64,000 nucleotides of DNA. Origin: Diospyros lotus (lineage: Eukaryota; Streptophyta; Magnoliopsida; Ericales; Ebenaceae). The translations under genes were made by a program, and so were the position numbers. The stretch covers positions 36,764,670 to 36,828,669 of the forward strand of contig NC_068344.1 of assembly GCF_014633365.1 (NCBI RefSeq), in the 5' to 3' direction. The first letter of the stretch is position 1, and each line of letters begins with the position of its first letter. Shown here one piece after another: positions 24,677 to 36,478 of this stretch. The notes beneath the pieces were generated by a model. The model was not told the DNA's origin, did no database searches, and was given only the letters and a program-made list of their open reading frames with translations.

Positions 24677-27600
24677 TCAGACAGCTGCAGGCCTCCCATC
24701 TTTCCTGGGATCACTGACAGCAGTAAGTGTTCCATGAAAGACTTCTGTGGCAGAAGCTCGTCCGTGTTTTCTCCCCATCAAGTTCATGGCCTTGTCAAAA
24801 GTTTGAACCACAAGCTGGCAGATAGCTCCACCAGATCTTGCCCGGAGATGATGGCCTCTTTCTCTTAAGAACTCCTTCTTCTTCTCAGCGAGCTCGATGT
24901 GGTCGCCATTGATGACAGTCCAGTTTTCGTACAGGACTTCATTTGGAATCAACTGCAGAAGATTACGAATTCAAGGTCACATCAATAAGTTACTGGTTAA
25001 AGATTTAGGAAATAGAGGGTTGTGATGAACAGAAGAAGGCAGGAACCTTGTGGTAGACTCTTGGATTCTGAACAGCAGCCAAAGGTTCCATCCCCAAGAT
25101 GAAGTGGTTAATGAAAACCTGGACCACTGCCGGAATTATGGACATGCCGCCACTGCCGCCTATAACCCCAACCAACTGATTGTCCTGCAAGCATTGGAAG
25201 GGAAGAATAAGCTCTGAAAGAGTGCAGTAACCAAGATATACATGGCAACAAGAGAGAACTTCGAGGGAAAACCTCATATAGGTACAAGGACGAGGTAGAA
25301 TTTATGTAGTTGACTCCACGTAGTAGAATAATGGATTGGAATGTTGTTCTACAGGTCTACATTTACTAATTGAGAACAAGGAAAGGTAAAGATTTTGCTA
25401 AGGGAAAGAAAGTGCAGTGTTCTTGTACCTTGAGAACGATGATTGGGGTCATGGAGGATAAGGGTCTCTTGTTCGGGCTGATAAAGTTAGTCGGGGCAGG
25501 TGGTAGGATGTCAGGCGATGTTTCTGTTGGTGTTGAGAAGTCGCCCATCTCATTATTCAGAATGATGCCAGTAGAGGGTGAGAGCAGCCCGGCACCAAAA
25601 CCATAATTTATTGTTGTAGTCACTGATACAGCATTGCGATCTGCATCTACAATGCATAAATGGCTGGTGCCGTGATCTCTAAGCTGGCTCCAACTGGAAA
25701 TCGAGAACCAAAAGTTTTCAGTAATGATTATAGCAGCAACTAGTACTGAAGTTCTTCAAATTGAAAGGAAAAAGAATGATGATTTAACCTGTACATGTAG
25801 TATTCAGGAGGAAATGTGGTGTTGTCGAATATTTTTTGCTGAAGTTTCTTAGCAAAAGAGGGAGAAAGCATGTCAGATATAGTATTACTAATATTTACGA
25901 AGTTGGGATCGCCTAGGTTCATCCGGACAGCAAACATGTGCTTCAATGCTTCAATCAGGCGGTGTAGGCCTAGAGATCCTGCTGCCGCATCAGGACTTCT
26001 GTAGCTGTCAAATATGTTTAGGACCTGTGTTTCACAGATGCTCACACATAAATTCCATGCATGTTACAGTAAGATTGTATTGGGATACTATAGTTCAATG
26101 CAGCATATATCATGGCAAAATTAACATATTGCTCTGATAACCAAGCCCTGTTGCGCCTAGGATTTACCGGCCTAACACAAATCCCACGACATTCTTCTAG
26201 GAGAAGTCGCAAGGGAATCACTTGACTCTTAGTGCCTAGGTTTTGATCTTACTTATCTAACTAGTCAACCTAACTCTTAGAGTTCAGCTTTCTGTAAAAC
26301 ACTCAACCAGATTTACTCAGCTTTTGACAATTTCTCCTTTTAAGTTGCTGCTGTCGACAGTCTTATGCACAGTATTTTCATGTCTTAAAATAGTGTTTAA
26401 TACTGAAGACAGGGAAAAGAACCCACCAGAGAAAGCCCAAGCGTTCCACTTGATGGCGGTGGCATTCCTAAGATAGGTGTACCCCATTGTATTCACAGCG
26501 ATTGCATCTGTTATGTCTACTTGGTAGTTCCTCAAGTCCTCCATTGTCATAATCCCACCAGCCTTTCTCACATCTTTAATTAACTTTTCACCGACTGTTC
26601 CATTGTAGAAAGCTTGCGGTCCATGCTCGGCTACTGCCTCCAAGCTCCTCGCAAGTTCCACATTGTAGCATCTCTCACCAGCTTGTAACAAGTTCCCATT
26701 TGGTGCAAACACTTGTTTTAAGCCAGGGTCAGTAAGAATCGTTTTTGCATTGCTGGCAATGGCTAATGCAAGATATGGAGCAACAACAAATCCATCCTTA
26801 GCAAGTCTAATGGCTGGTTGGAACAAGATCCTCCATGGCAGTCTTCCATATTTCGACCAAGCTTCATGAAGGCCAGCCCAACTCACCGGGAACAGCTATC
26901 GACAATGGACCTGAATACTTTGCCGCAGAATTGTTTGCATACATGTCCTGTAACCAGATTGATGTCATAATTAAGCAACATAGATGGCCATTTGAACACA
27001 ACTCAGAATTCTGTTATGTAACCATTCAATGTCCTGGATCTTTTTTTTTTTTTCTATTTATTTTATTTTGAACAACTCCGCCTAGAATGTTATCTACTGT
27101 CGGTTCCAAGCCCAGATAAAGGAGGAGGGTTATGTTAGGTAGCCTGACAGCCAACGTAAAACTTAGTCGGATCCAAAACCTGAACTCTAGACAATTTATG
27201 AAAAATCGTTTAGGGCGTGGGCGTAACCCTTCATAGCGACGCGCTACACTGCCCGCGTATAGTGTCAAGTGAGCTAGGACTGCTGCATCAACGCCCGGAT
27301 GTAGTGACAAATGAGCAAGAGTTCCCGCATTTACTTGGACGGATGTGGGTAAAGAAGTTAGTCCAAAATCAAAATCAAAAACAAAATCAAATTCAAAGTC
27401 AAAGCCAAAAACAAAATCATAGATTAAAGATTGGGTCGTGGAACATAAGAACATTAACAGGCAAAGCTATGGAAGTGATAGATGTGATGATTAGGAAAAA
27501 GATTAATATTATGTGCCTTCAAGAGACGAGATGGGTAGGAAAAAAAACAAAAACTTTGTTAGAAACTGGATATAAAATATGGTACATAGGAAATGATCGA

Positions 27601-30600
27601 GCGAAAAATGGAGTGGGGATTATTATGGATAAAAGCTTAGTAGATGAGGTAGTGGATGTAAAGAGAATAGGGGATAGGATTATTATGATGAAGGTTATTC
27701 TAGAAAGAATGACTATGAATATTTTTAGTACATATGCACCACAAGCGGGATTAGATGGGGAGATAAAAGCAAAATTTTGGGAGGACCTAGGGAGACTCGT
27801 ACAAATGATACCAAGAGGAGAGAAAGTGATTATAGGAGGTGACTTAAATGGTCACGTGGGTAGAGACAGAAACGACTATAGAGAGGTACATGGAGGGTAT
27901 GGATTCGGGAAAATTAATAATGAGGGTAAGTCTATTCTAGATTTTGCAATAGCATGTGAACTCATCATAACCAATACTAGGTTCAAAAAACGGAACAAAC
28001 ACTTAATCATATATAAAAATGGCACATCAAGTACCCAAATAGATTACTTCCTCATGAGACAAGAGGATCGGGTGTGTTGTAGGGATTATAAGGTGATACC
28101 GGAAGAGTGTTTGACTACTCAACATAGACTTTTAGTACTTGACGTCTAAGTAAGAAATTGGAAGAGAAAAAATCACATAAAACAAAATCCAAAAATCGGG
28201 TGGTTGGATTTAAAAGGGGAGAAACAACTAATCTTCAAAAAAAAATTAAGGGATAGAAGAAAATGGAATGGAGAAGGACAAACAAACCAAATGTGGAAAG
28301 AAATGGCTAATGCCCTGAGAAGCACAACAAAGGTAGTACTTGGAGAGACAAATGGTAGAGCCCCTAATCATAAAGAGTCTTGGTGGTGGAATGAAGAGAT
28401 ACAATTGAAAATTAAAATTAAGAAAAATTTCTATAAGGCTGTGTATCAGTGCAACAATGAAGAAAATCAAAAAAATTATAAATAATCAAAAAAGACAGCA
28501 AAAAGAACTGTTAGTGAAGCAAGGTCAAAAGCATATGAGAATCTATATAAACGACTTGATACAAAAGATGGAGAAAGGAATATATATAAACTAGCTAAAG
28601 CAAGAGAAAGAAAAACAAGAGATTTAAATCAAGTGAAATGCATAAAAGATGAAAATCAAAATGTATTAGTGAATGGGGGAGCGATTAAGGAGAGATGGAA
28701 GGAGTATTTTACAAAATTATTCAATGATGATGGCAACACAAGAGTTAGGTTGGGACATCTTAATAACTCCGAAGCGAACGTGAACTATACATTTTATCGA
28801 CGCATAAGTTCAACTAAAATAAGGCAAGCATTAAAAAAGATGAAAAATCATAAGGCGGTAGGACCGGATAATATACCAATAGAAGCATGGAAATGCATGG
28901 GAGAAGAGGGTATCTCCTGGCTAACGAAATTATTTAACACGATCTTTAAATCAAAAAAGATGCCAAATGAGTGGAGGAATAGTACTTTGGTCCCTATATA
29001 TAAGAACAAAGGAGATATTCAAAACTATGAAAATTACAGAGAAATTAAGTTAATGAGCTATATCATGAAACTCTGGGAGAGAGTAATAGAGCATAGGCTC
29101 AGAAAAGAAACAGAGGTCTCGGAAAATCAGTTTGGTTTCATGCCTGGTAGGTCAACAATGGAAGCTATATACCTACTAAGGCGCCTAATGGAAAGGTATC
29201 GGGATCATCAAAAGGACCTACATATGGTGTTTATAGATCTAGAAAATGCCTATGATAAGGTCCCTAGAGAAGTATTATGGAGAGTTTTAGAGAAGAAAGG
29301 AGTCCGAATAGCCTATATACAAGCCCTTAAGAATATATATCACGGTGCAGAGACAAGGGTCAGAACATGCGCAGGGGATACTGAACCGTTTAAAATTACA
29401 ATAGGATTGCATCAAGGTTCTGCACTAAGTCCATACTTATTTGCTTTAGTTATGGATGAACTCACTAAAGATATTCAGACAAAGGTGCCATGGTATATGC
29501 TATTTGCAGACGACATAGTGTTGGTGGATGAAACAAAAGAAGGAGTGAACACTAAGATTGAGTTATGGAGAAACAATTTAGAATCTAAGGGATTTAAATT
29601 AAGCAAAAAGAAAACAGAATATATATAATGTAAATTTAGTAAAAATACAAAAGTGGAGGATGTTATAATAAAATTGGAAGACCAAATCTTGTAAAGAAAA
29701 GACTACTTTCGATATTTGGGATCAGTGATTCAAAAAGATGAAGAAATTCACGAGGATGTCACATATAGAATTAAAGCAGGTTGGCTAAAATGAAGAAATG
29801 CATTGGGGGTGTTATGTGATAGTAAAATCCCATTAAAATTGAAAGGAAAATTCTATAGGACAGCTATAAGACCAGTCTTGTTGTACGGCTCAGAATGTTG
29901 GGCAATCAAATACCATTATAAGCAAAAGACGAGCGTAGCGAAGATGAGGATGTTAAGATGGATGTGCAGCCATACAAGAAAAGATAAAATTAGAAATGAA
30001 GTTATTCGTAATAAAGTAAGAGTAATGCCAATAGAGGAGAAGATGAGAGAGACTAGACTAAGATGGTTTGGTCATATGAGAAGGAGACCAAGAGACACTC
30101 ATATGAGGAGAGTTGATGAAATGGAACAATTGGTCAAAAAAAGAGGTAGAGACAGACCCAAGAAGACTTTAGGAGAGAACATTAAAGTTTGATATGAAGT
30201 GTATGGACCTCAATGAAGATATGACAAAAGACAGAAATATATGGAAGTCTAGAATTCATGTAGCCGACCCCTACATAGTGGGATAAAGGGTAGATATGTT
30301 GTTTGTTTTATTTTATTTTGAACGTTGTGACAGATGGAACTCAGGGACATACTGGATTGTGTGACTTGATTCTGGTGAGACGTCATTTAGCTATTTAATT
30401 GAGAAGAGTTTCAGACCTGCGAGGAAGCTAAGGGAGCAGTTTCCCTCATATCATATGCTTCAGTTTGTGTTGTTGATGAAGATCGAACAAGCATGAAAGC
30501 TCCACCTCCTATTCCACTAGCCATTGGATTGACCACACCAAGGCACAAGGAGGTTGCGACTGCAGCATCAACAGCATGCCCACCCTGTCTAAGCATAGAT

Positions 30601-32428
30601 GCGCCAATTTCGGAGCAACGACCATCATCAGCTGCAACAACCGCCTCATCTGACTCGATAATGTCAGCCTCTCCAATCTTATCATACTTGTTCGCTCTCA
30701 ATTCCCAGAAACCCTTGCTGCCAACTAGTGAAATGCTAACAACTAGAACACGGACATAAGTGTAAGATTAAATTGGTCCAATGAGGACAAACAATGAAAG
30801 GCAAAACAAAGTTTCAGTTAGGATAGTCAGCACAAGATGAGAAACAGTAACACCCAAATGAGAAGACTTTCTGTGTGCGTGTGAAAGAAACAACAACAAT
30901 AACAACATATTGGTTGGATTTGGTAACACAAAGGATTGAAGAGAATATGGAAGAAAATTGTGTGTAAAAGAGATAAATATGAATTGTCTTAAGATATACA
31001 TAAACATGCAGATATATAAAAGGTTATAACAATATCAAACCTTAATTCTACTAGGTGGAGTCAATTATATAAATTCTACTTCAGCAACCCATCTCTATTT
31101 ATGGTCATCTTCTAGTAAACCCTCATAACTCATATCATACAGAATTTTCCATTAAGTTTTTCTTGGTCTTCTTTACCTCTTTTGTTAAAAAAATTTACGT
31201 TCCATTCAGTCTCCTCACATAAACCTTTATGTGTTTTCTCCTTATATGACCAAAACAGCTTGATCATGTTTTGTGCCTCTAACCTTTAATAGGAGCCATT
31301 CTAACCTCATCACAAATAACTTTATTTTTAATTCTATTTTCTCTTGTGTGGCCACACATCCATTTTAGCATCCTCATTATTGTTATGCACATATTTTGCA
31401 CATGTTGGTGTTTTACTACCCAACATTTGTGCCATACAACGCAAACACTTTTCTATTAACCCATCATATTCTATGGGAATATTCTCATTAATTTTTCAAC
31501 CATTTTGAATATTTGATTCGAGATATCTAAATTGATCTTACATGATTTCCAAGTCTCACCATGTCATATCCACACATATTTTCCCTAAACTTACATTCCA
31601 TATATTTGGGTTTCAAGAAGGGCGCACATTTTAGCAATCTTCAACAGAAAATTATTTCCACGAAGACAAAGGCAGCATATGTGATGATACGTGGTCAAAA
31701 TGCAGTAAATGAAGTAACCTTCATGTAGGTGAGCTAAACTGTATCCAATCTGGAACAAAATCACTATATAGAGAGAGGAGATAAAACATAGTTGAAGTTC
31801 AGGAAACCCCAACAATCTTTTTGCTTGCTGAATGAATTGAGTTTGAAGGGCTAGAAAGCAGTTCTCTCTGAATTCTCACACAACTTCAAACAGTGAAATT
31901 GGTCCAGGTAATAGATTAAGGAAATGAACGAATTAGAAAGAAAAATTTGGATTCTGGGACCAAAATGGAAGCAAAACCAATCCACTACTGAATTAACTTG
32001 GATTTGGAAAATTGAACAGAGGCATTCACCTGTCCCGTATCTGCCTCTTCAAATTACATTCTCCGTTGAGTTCATCTTCTCCCAACTCACCTTTTAATTA
32101 GTTCAACTTCTGTTAGACCTAACATTTTTTACCATATGATCAAACCCAATATAGAAGACGGAAGAGAAAATCCAAACTGGGATTTTCAGTAAGGGAAAAC
32201 AGACTGAAATCGTCCGGAATCCAAACAGGTCTCTACCCAATCAACTGATACACAAGAGGAGAGAATAAAATCAAGTCAAACCACAGAGAGAGAGAGAGAG
32301 AGAGAGAGCTCACAGCAAGCTATGGCGATGAATTGAAGAAGAAGCAACAGAGCTCTGAGCCACCGCTTCCTAATGGCCTGCCTGTCCTGCGCCAAAAGCG
32401 GAGCTTCAATGCCTTGTTTCCCCATCAT
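24677..32428 (-). CDS. GGT4: Gamma-glutamyltransferase, GGT4-like, exon 3 frameshifted
   Basis: An enzyme family that removes or transfers the gamma-glutamyl group of glutathione and its conjugates; plant GGT4 acts in the vacuole. Seven exons: 32428-32314, 30742-30417, 26947-26427, 26024-25789, 25693-25429, 25184-25047 and 24952-24677. Residues 24-46 form a membrane segment ([20 protein letters not shown]), giving a type II anchor. Family motifs follow: [46 protein letters not shown], and DHGTSH carrying the catalytic Thr, then [18 protein letters not shown] and GGSGGM. Oddity: exon 3 is 521 bp, where its phases demand a multiple of three (519). Two single-base excesses are visible, at GAGTTGGGCTGG (about 26881) and CTTAGGAATG (about 26469). 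All other exons are open. Either the copy is a recent pseudogene or the assembly has two indels. Intron 2 holds a 3.2 kb antisense LINE; without it that intron would be about 220 bp. Confidence 0.88.
25293..25350 (+). mobile_element. Short RTE-type 3' tail fragment in GGT intron 5
   Basis: AGAATTTATGTAGTTGACTC followed by CACGTAGTAGAATAATGG and a TTG-containing end matches the 3' terminus of the LINEs in this window (AGAATTCATGTAGCCGACCC then CACATAGTGGGATAAAGG). Only the tail is present. It lies between GGT exons 5 and 6, antisense to the gene. Confidence 0.55.
27057..27073. repeat. LINE copy A target-site duplication, left
   Basis: TTTATTTTATTTTGAAC (17 bp) lies directly before the LINE 5' end. 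An identical copy lies at 30307-30323 directly after its 3' end. Confidence 0.85.
27074..30306 (+). mobile_element. RTE-clade LINE, copy A, in GGT intron 2
   Basis: A non-LTR retrotransposon of 3,233 bp, bounded by perfect 17-bp target duplications. It begins AACTCCGCCTAGAATG, and its 3' end reads GGGATAAAGGGTAGATATG followed by a short TTG-rich tail with no poly(A), as in plant RTE elements. One reading frame covers an apurinic-type endonuclease and a reverse transcriptase, listed separately. It is inserted antisense to GGT and looks almost full length when compared with copy B near 58 kb. Confidence 0.92.
27217..30192 (+). pseudogene. LINE copy A endonuclease-reverse transcriptase, five stops
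   Basis: One continuous frame encodes the RTE polyprotein. The N-terminal endonuclease shows [54 protein letters not shown] and [11 protein letters not shown]. The reverse transcriptase shows [63 protein letters not shown] and the catalytic FADD. A C-terminal segment has [11 protein letters not shown] and [12 protein letters not shown]. The frame is broken by in-frame stops at 28147, 28483, 29626, 29692 and 29791. The N-terminus shows an extra base relative to copy B near 27215. It is therefore not autonomous. The start given is the first open codon in frame, not a proven initiator. Confidence 0.9.
30307..30323. repeat. LINE copy A target-site duplication, right
   Basis: Second copy of TTTATTTTATTTTGAAC, identical over 17 bases to 27057-27073. 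Confidence 0.85.
31040..31475 (-). mobile_element. Old RTE-type LINE 3' fragment in GGT intron 1
   Basis: Read on the minus strand, one frame encodes [20 protein letters not shown], matching the C-terminal segment of the two younger LINEs ([20 protein letters not shown]). Just upstream are remains of the LYGSECW stretch with stops. Its 3' end at 31040-31075 resembles the common tail (GACTCCACCTAGTAGAATTA). It is more diverged than copies A and B and in the same orientation as GGT. Confidence 0.75.
32286..32308. repeat. (GA)n tract beside the GGT exon 1 donor
   Basis: The microsatellite begins five bases inside intron 1 from the GTGAGC donor of the GGT gene. Length changes here lie close to the splice site. 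Confidence 0.85.
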
Positions 32429-35400
32429 CCTCCCACACACAGGGAGAGAGATGAGTTGGGTAAGGTAGTTGATGATGGATTGGCCTTTTTATTTGTCTAT
32501 ATATACATTTATATATATATATATTACTATTTAAATACTAAGTTATAATATTTTTCAAATGTTTACACATTAATGTATCAAAGCATTTTATCATTTCACT
32601 ATGTAATATATAAGCGATCATCCATTCATTTGGGGCTTTTTCGTAAATTTGGACTCAAAATGAACCATTATTTTGTCTGGAAATCTGAATTGATTTCAAA
32701 TTTGACTAACATAATTTCCTCTTGTACGTAAAAGTCAATGTCAAATATTCTGTCTGAAATTCTCGGTCTAATTCAAACTCCATTCGAAACTAATTAGATT
32801 AAAAAATAAAATTAGAATCGAATCAAGTTTAAAAAAAACTCGAAATTATATTATTTCAAGAAGAGTAATAGCAATTTTCACATTAAATGGTGATTCGAAT
32901 ATTGAATATGCTTTACACTTTAAGTGTTTCTTTTAATGAATAACAAAAAATATGATTGACGATGAGCGACAACAACATAATTTATCGTAGCTCTCTCTTT
33001 CTCTAGTCGTCTTGTGCAAGCATAAAGTCGTGTTACCACCATCTGATCGGCAATTGTGTGTTTATGGTCTCTTGCTCTTGGTTTCTTTTCTCTCATTGGC
33101 GATCGCATTTCCTAGTCTTGCAATTTTTGTCGACGTTCGCCACCTTGTTCCGTCGATGTTTGTGATCTCTTTCCTCCAATATCTCTCATCTTTTCTTGGT
33201 ATGTCTTTAATGACTTATGTCTTAACCTAGATCTGACCAGACGTTAACAGCACAATTATTAATACTCGAGTCAAAAACTTAAACAATACTTAGAGAAATG
33301 AATACTAAATGTGCATATTTATTATTAACATTAGATGGATTACACATGCATGTATATATATATATATTAGTAATTTAGATTTTTTTTATATTTTTTTAAT
33401 TATAAAATTCGAGATATGTCTTACCTTTAGGCAGTAGATATTTATTGATTTTTTTAATTAATTTTTTTTAAAAAAATTGTATTTACATTAATTATCTAAA
33501 AATATTATTTAAATATTTGATTCTAGCACTTTTAATAACACTAGTTAATTAATATATTATACATTTATATTAATATAATATAAAAAATGTAATTTGGAAC
33601 GTTGAAAGGAAGAAGCTGTGGGGAATTTGATTTGGGAGAAAGAAAAGTAAGTAGGTGGGGCCCAATCTGAAGCCATCCCGGCTGGCTGGCTGGCAGTGGC
33701 AGGTGCTTGCTTTTCCTTCGGGCAATGGGATTGGCTGCATTGGTGGGTGAATTGTCGTCGCACGCCAATCACTTGCTTTGCTGAGTATTCTATTCAAAAT
33801 TCTATATTCACCCCCCCCTCCCTGCTTGTGGAATATTGTGCTTTGGAAGTTACCCGCACGGAACGGACACGACTCTCAGGGGGCAATTATGATTTAGCAT
33901 TTTACAAGACGGTGAGGTGACGTAGAAAAAGATAAGGTTGAAAAGATATTTAAAATATTTTTAAATTTTGATCAAAAGAGAAATATAATTAATATTTGAA
34001 AAATAATATTTTTTTTTAATTTTATAACTCTAATTACACTTTTCACTATATATTATTTTACATATATTAAAAATTTTAATATAACAAAAATATCTTTACT
34101 TTTTTGTTTCTCCTCTATTCCTCTTCTTTACGTGAGAAATTCGTCAATATTTGATTATTTATTAATCCTTTTTTTCTAATTCAATGAATCACCTTTGTGT
34201 CTCTTGTGAATTTTCCAATCCCTCAATCTAATGTCCTTTAGTCTTAGTTATCCGATGATTTCTTATCAGATTAATTACATTAATAATCATTCAATTTTAC
34301 ATTTTATTAGTGTCTGGTCACTGAATTTTAAAATGTTATCTATTAGTCACTAATATTTCAAAACTGTTACTACTTACTTACTGAACTTTAAAATATTACT
34401 TACTAGTCACTAATATTTCAAAATTATTGCTCATCTATCACTTGTGAATTTAAAGTTTAGTGACTAACAAGTAATGGGTAAGAAATAATTTTAAAATATT
34501 AATAACTAGTAGGTAATATTTTAAAGTTCAATAACTAAGAAGTAATAATTTTAAGAAATTAGTGACTAACAGGTAATATTTTAAATTCAGTGATCAAATA
34601 GTAACAGAATACAAAGTTGAGTGATTATTGATATAATTAACCCATTTCTTACACTTGTGACTTGTTTTTGTGAATTTTTATTTCGATTTTTGAAAAAAAA
34701 GAAATTGAGTTTGGGCCTATGTTTGGACATAGATCTATTTTCTTGAACACAACAATGATATTTTATTTTTATTTCTCAAAATGGGTCACCATTTTAAATA
34801 TTTTTTAAAGATAAATTATACTAAACAATTTTTAGATTCAACAAAAATGACCCATTTTTAAAAAATGTTTAAAATGGTCACGTGACTAACATTTGTCTTT
34901 ACAAAAAAAGTCACGTGACCATTTCAACTTTTGTCTTTAAAATTTACTTATTTAAAGAAATCATTTTAAATAATATCATTTGAAATGTGCAATTTCAAAT
35001 AATTAAATTTTACATTCTTTCATTTAATGTTTTTACATTTTAAGTTTAATATGATAGAATTTTAAATTAAATCATTTCTAAATTTTAATGGTTTTTGTTA
35101 TAAAAATAATCTAAATATTATTAAAAATATGTATTTAAACAATTTTTTACCTTACAATAGTAAGAGTTATTTCAAATGCCTTTTCTTCTCTCACAAAATT
35201 CAACTACCTTTAATAGTACTAAACATTAAAATAATACTATTTATGTGGTTTCCAAATATTTCTTATCTCAAAACATCTAATATTTTTGAGTCATTTAATT
35301 TTGAAAATATTTTGAGACCATTTCTTATCCCAGTGATCATATTGCTTCGATCTCGCAACCATGTTAGAGATAGAAACTAAAAACTTTTAACTCTAACTTA

Positions 35401-36478
35401 TTATTTCTTCTTTGTTTTGCAAAAAGTTCAATGCCCTTAATTTTCCTCTACTATCATTGATATCACCCTTATATCTTTTTTCTTTTGTCGTAGTTTTGTT
35501 ATTCTATTTGCAATTATTGTCCTTCAATCTTTTAGATTCTGTCTCGATTTTGTTATTTTATTTGTCATCATCGTCCTTCTATCTTTACAGTCTCATTTTA
35601 ATTCTATCAGTCCAAGCTCTTCGATTGGTGACTACAACTGTGAGTTTTTCGATTAATAATTAACTTTTTTTTTATATGTATCTATATATATATATTCTTG
35701 TTGCTAACACTTTTTTTTTTTTAATAGATTGTGAATATATTTATATAATTGTGACTATAAATATATGTATATATATAGTTATGATTATGTGAATGTACAT
35801 GTTTTATTGTGTTTGATTATTTTTTTTCTTTAAATTTATGATGAAATTTATGTTTCCATTTAATTAAATAACTATTTTTATATAATTTGGTACATTAAAA
35901 ATTATATTTACTAATAGACACCTATATTTTTTTATTTTCACATTTTTATTTTTCATTTTTTTAAAAAAATATCATTTTCCCATTTTTATTTTGTATCATT
36001 TCCATTTTTTGCTTCCATACAACTTAATAATTTTAAAAGGCATTTTTATCTTGTACCCCCAATAAATTTCAAAATTTATAAGAATTTCTAAGTTTATAAG
36101 AGCAAAAATAAGTAATCAAATACTATTTTTTTTGAAGTAATAGTCGATGTGTTTTTATTTAAATTTTTTTCTTTATTTACTCTTATATGTTCCCTTGATA
36201 AATTATTTTATTTTTCACCGATAAATAAAAATAAATCGAGTTTTATCTCTCATAAATTATGATCTCATCTAAAAGAACATTCACAGAGTTGATGGGGCTG
36301 CTTAAATTCAATGAAATTAAATACATATCCATTGATAGAAATATTTGTTTTTTGAATTTAGTACACATAATTTCCCAACAACAAATCATAAGATTAATCG
36401 GAGCTTAATTCTCTTAACATATTTCTCTACAAGTGCAAGAGAAAAAGTAGCATTTCTTCAACCCCAAACATCTTGATT
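32429..36478. other. Intergenic between GGT and MIOX
   Basis: No supported gene. The first few hundred bases upstream of GGT contain (TA)n near 32510 and should hold its promoter. A less AT-rich patch at 33600-33900 has repeated GGCTGGCTGGC words but no recognisable protein. A large foldback MITE lies at 34273-34640, and pyrimidine-rich AT DNA follows to 36.3 kb. Short ORFs at 35129 and 35412 are low-complexity. Confidence 0.45.
34273..34640. mobile_element. Palindromic foldback MITE
   Basis: The left end TTAATTACATTAATAATCAT pairs with the complement of the right end (TTAATTATATCAATAATCAC). Pairing continues through TCACTGAATTTTAAAATGTT and TTAGTCACTAATATTT on both sides towards a centre near 34457. 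Nearly the whole 368 bp folds back. There is no ORF. The repeated TTAGTGACTAACAGGTAATA phrase occurs several times, suggesting internal duplication. Confidence 0.75.

Noticed and set aside
26881..26887. GTGAGT at the first GGT frameshift as a real splice donor
   Set aside because: No acceptor follows that would restore the conserved GLHEAW sequence, which starts only a few bases later; an intron of that size is not possible.
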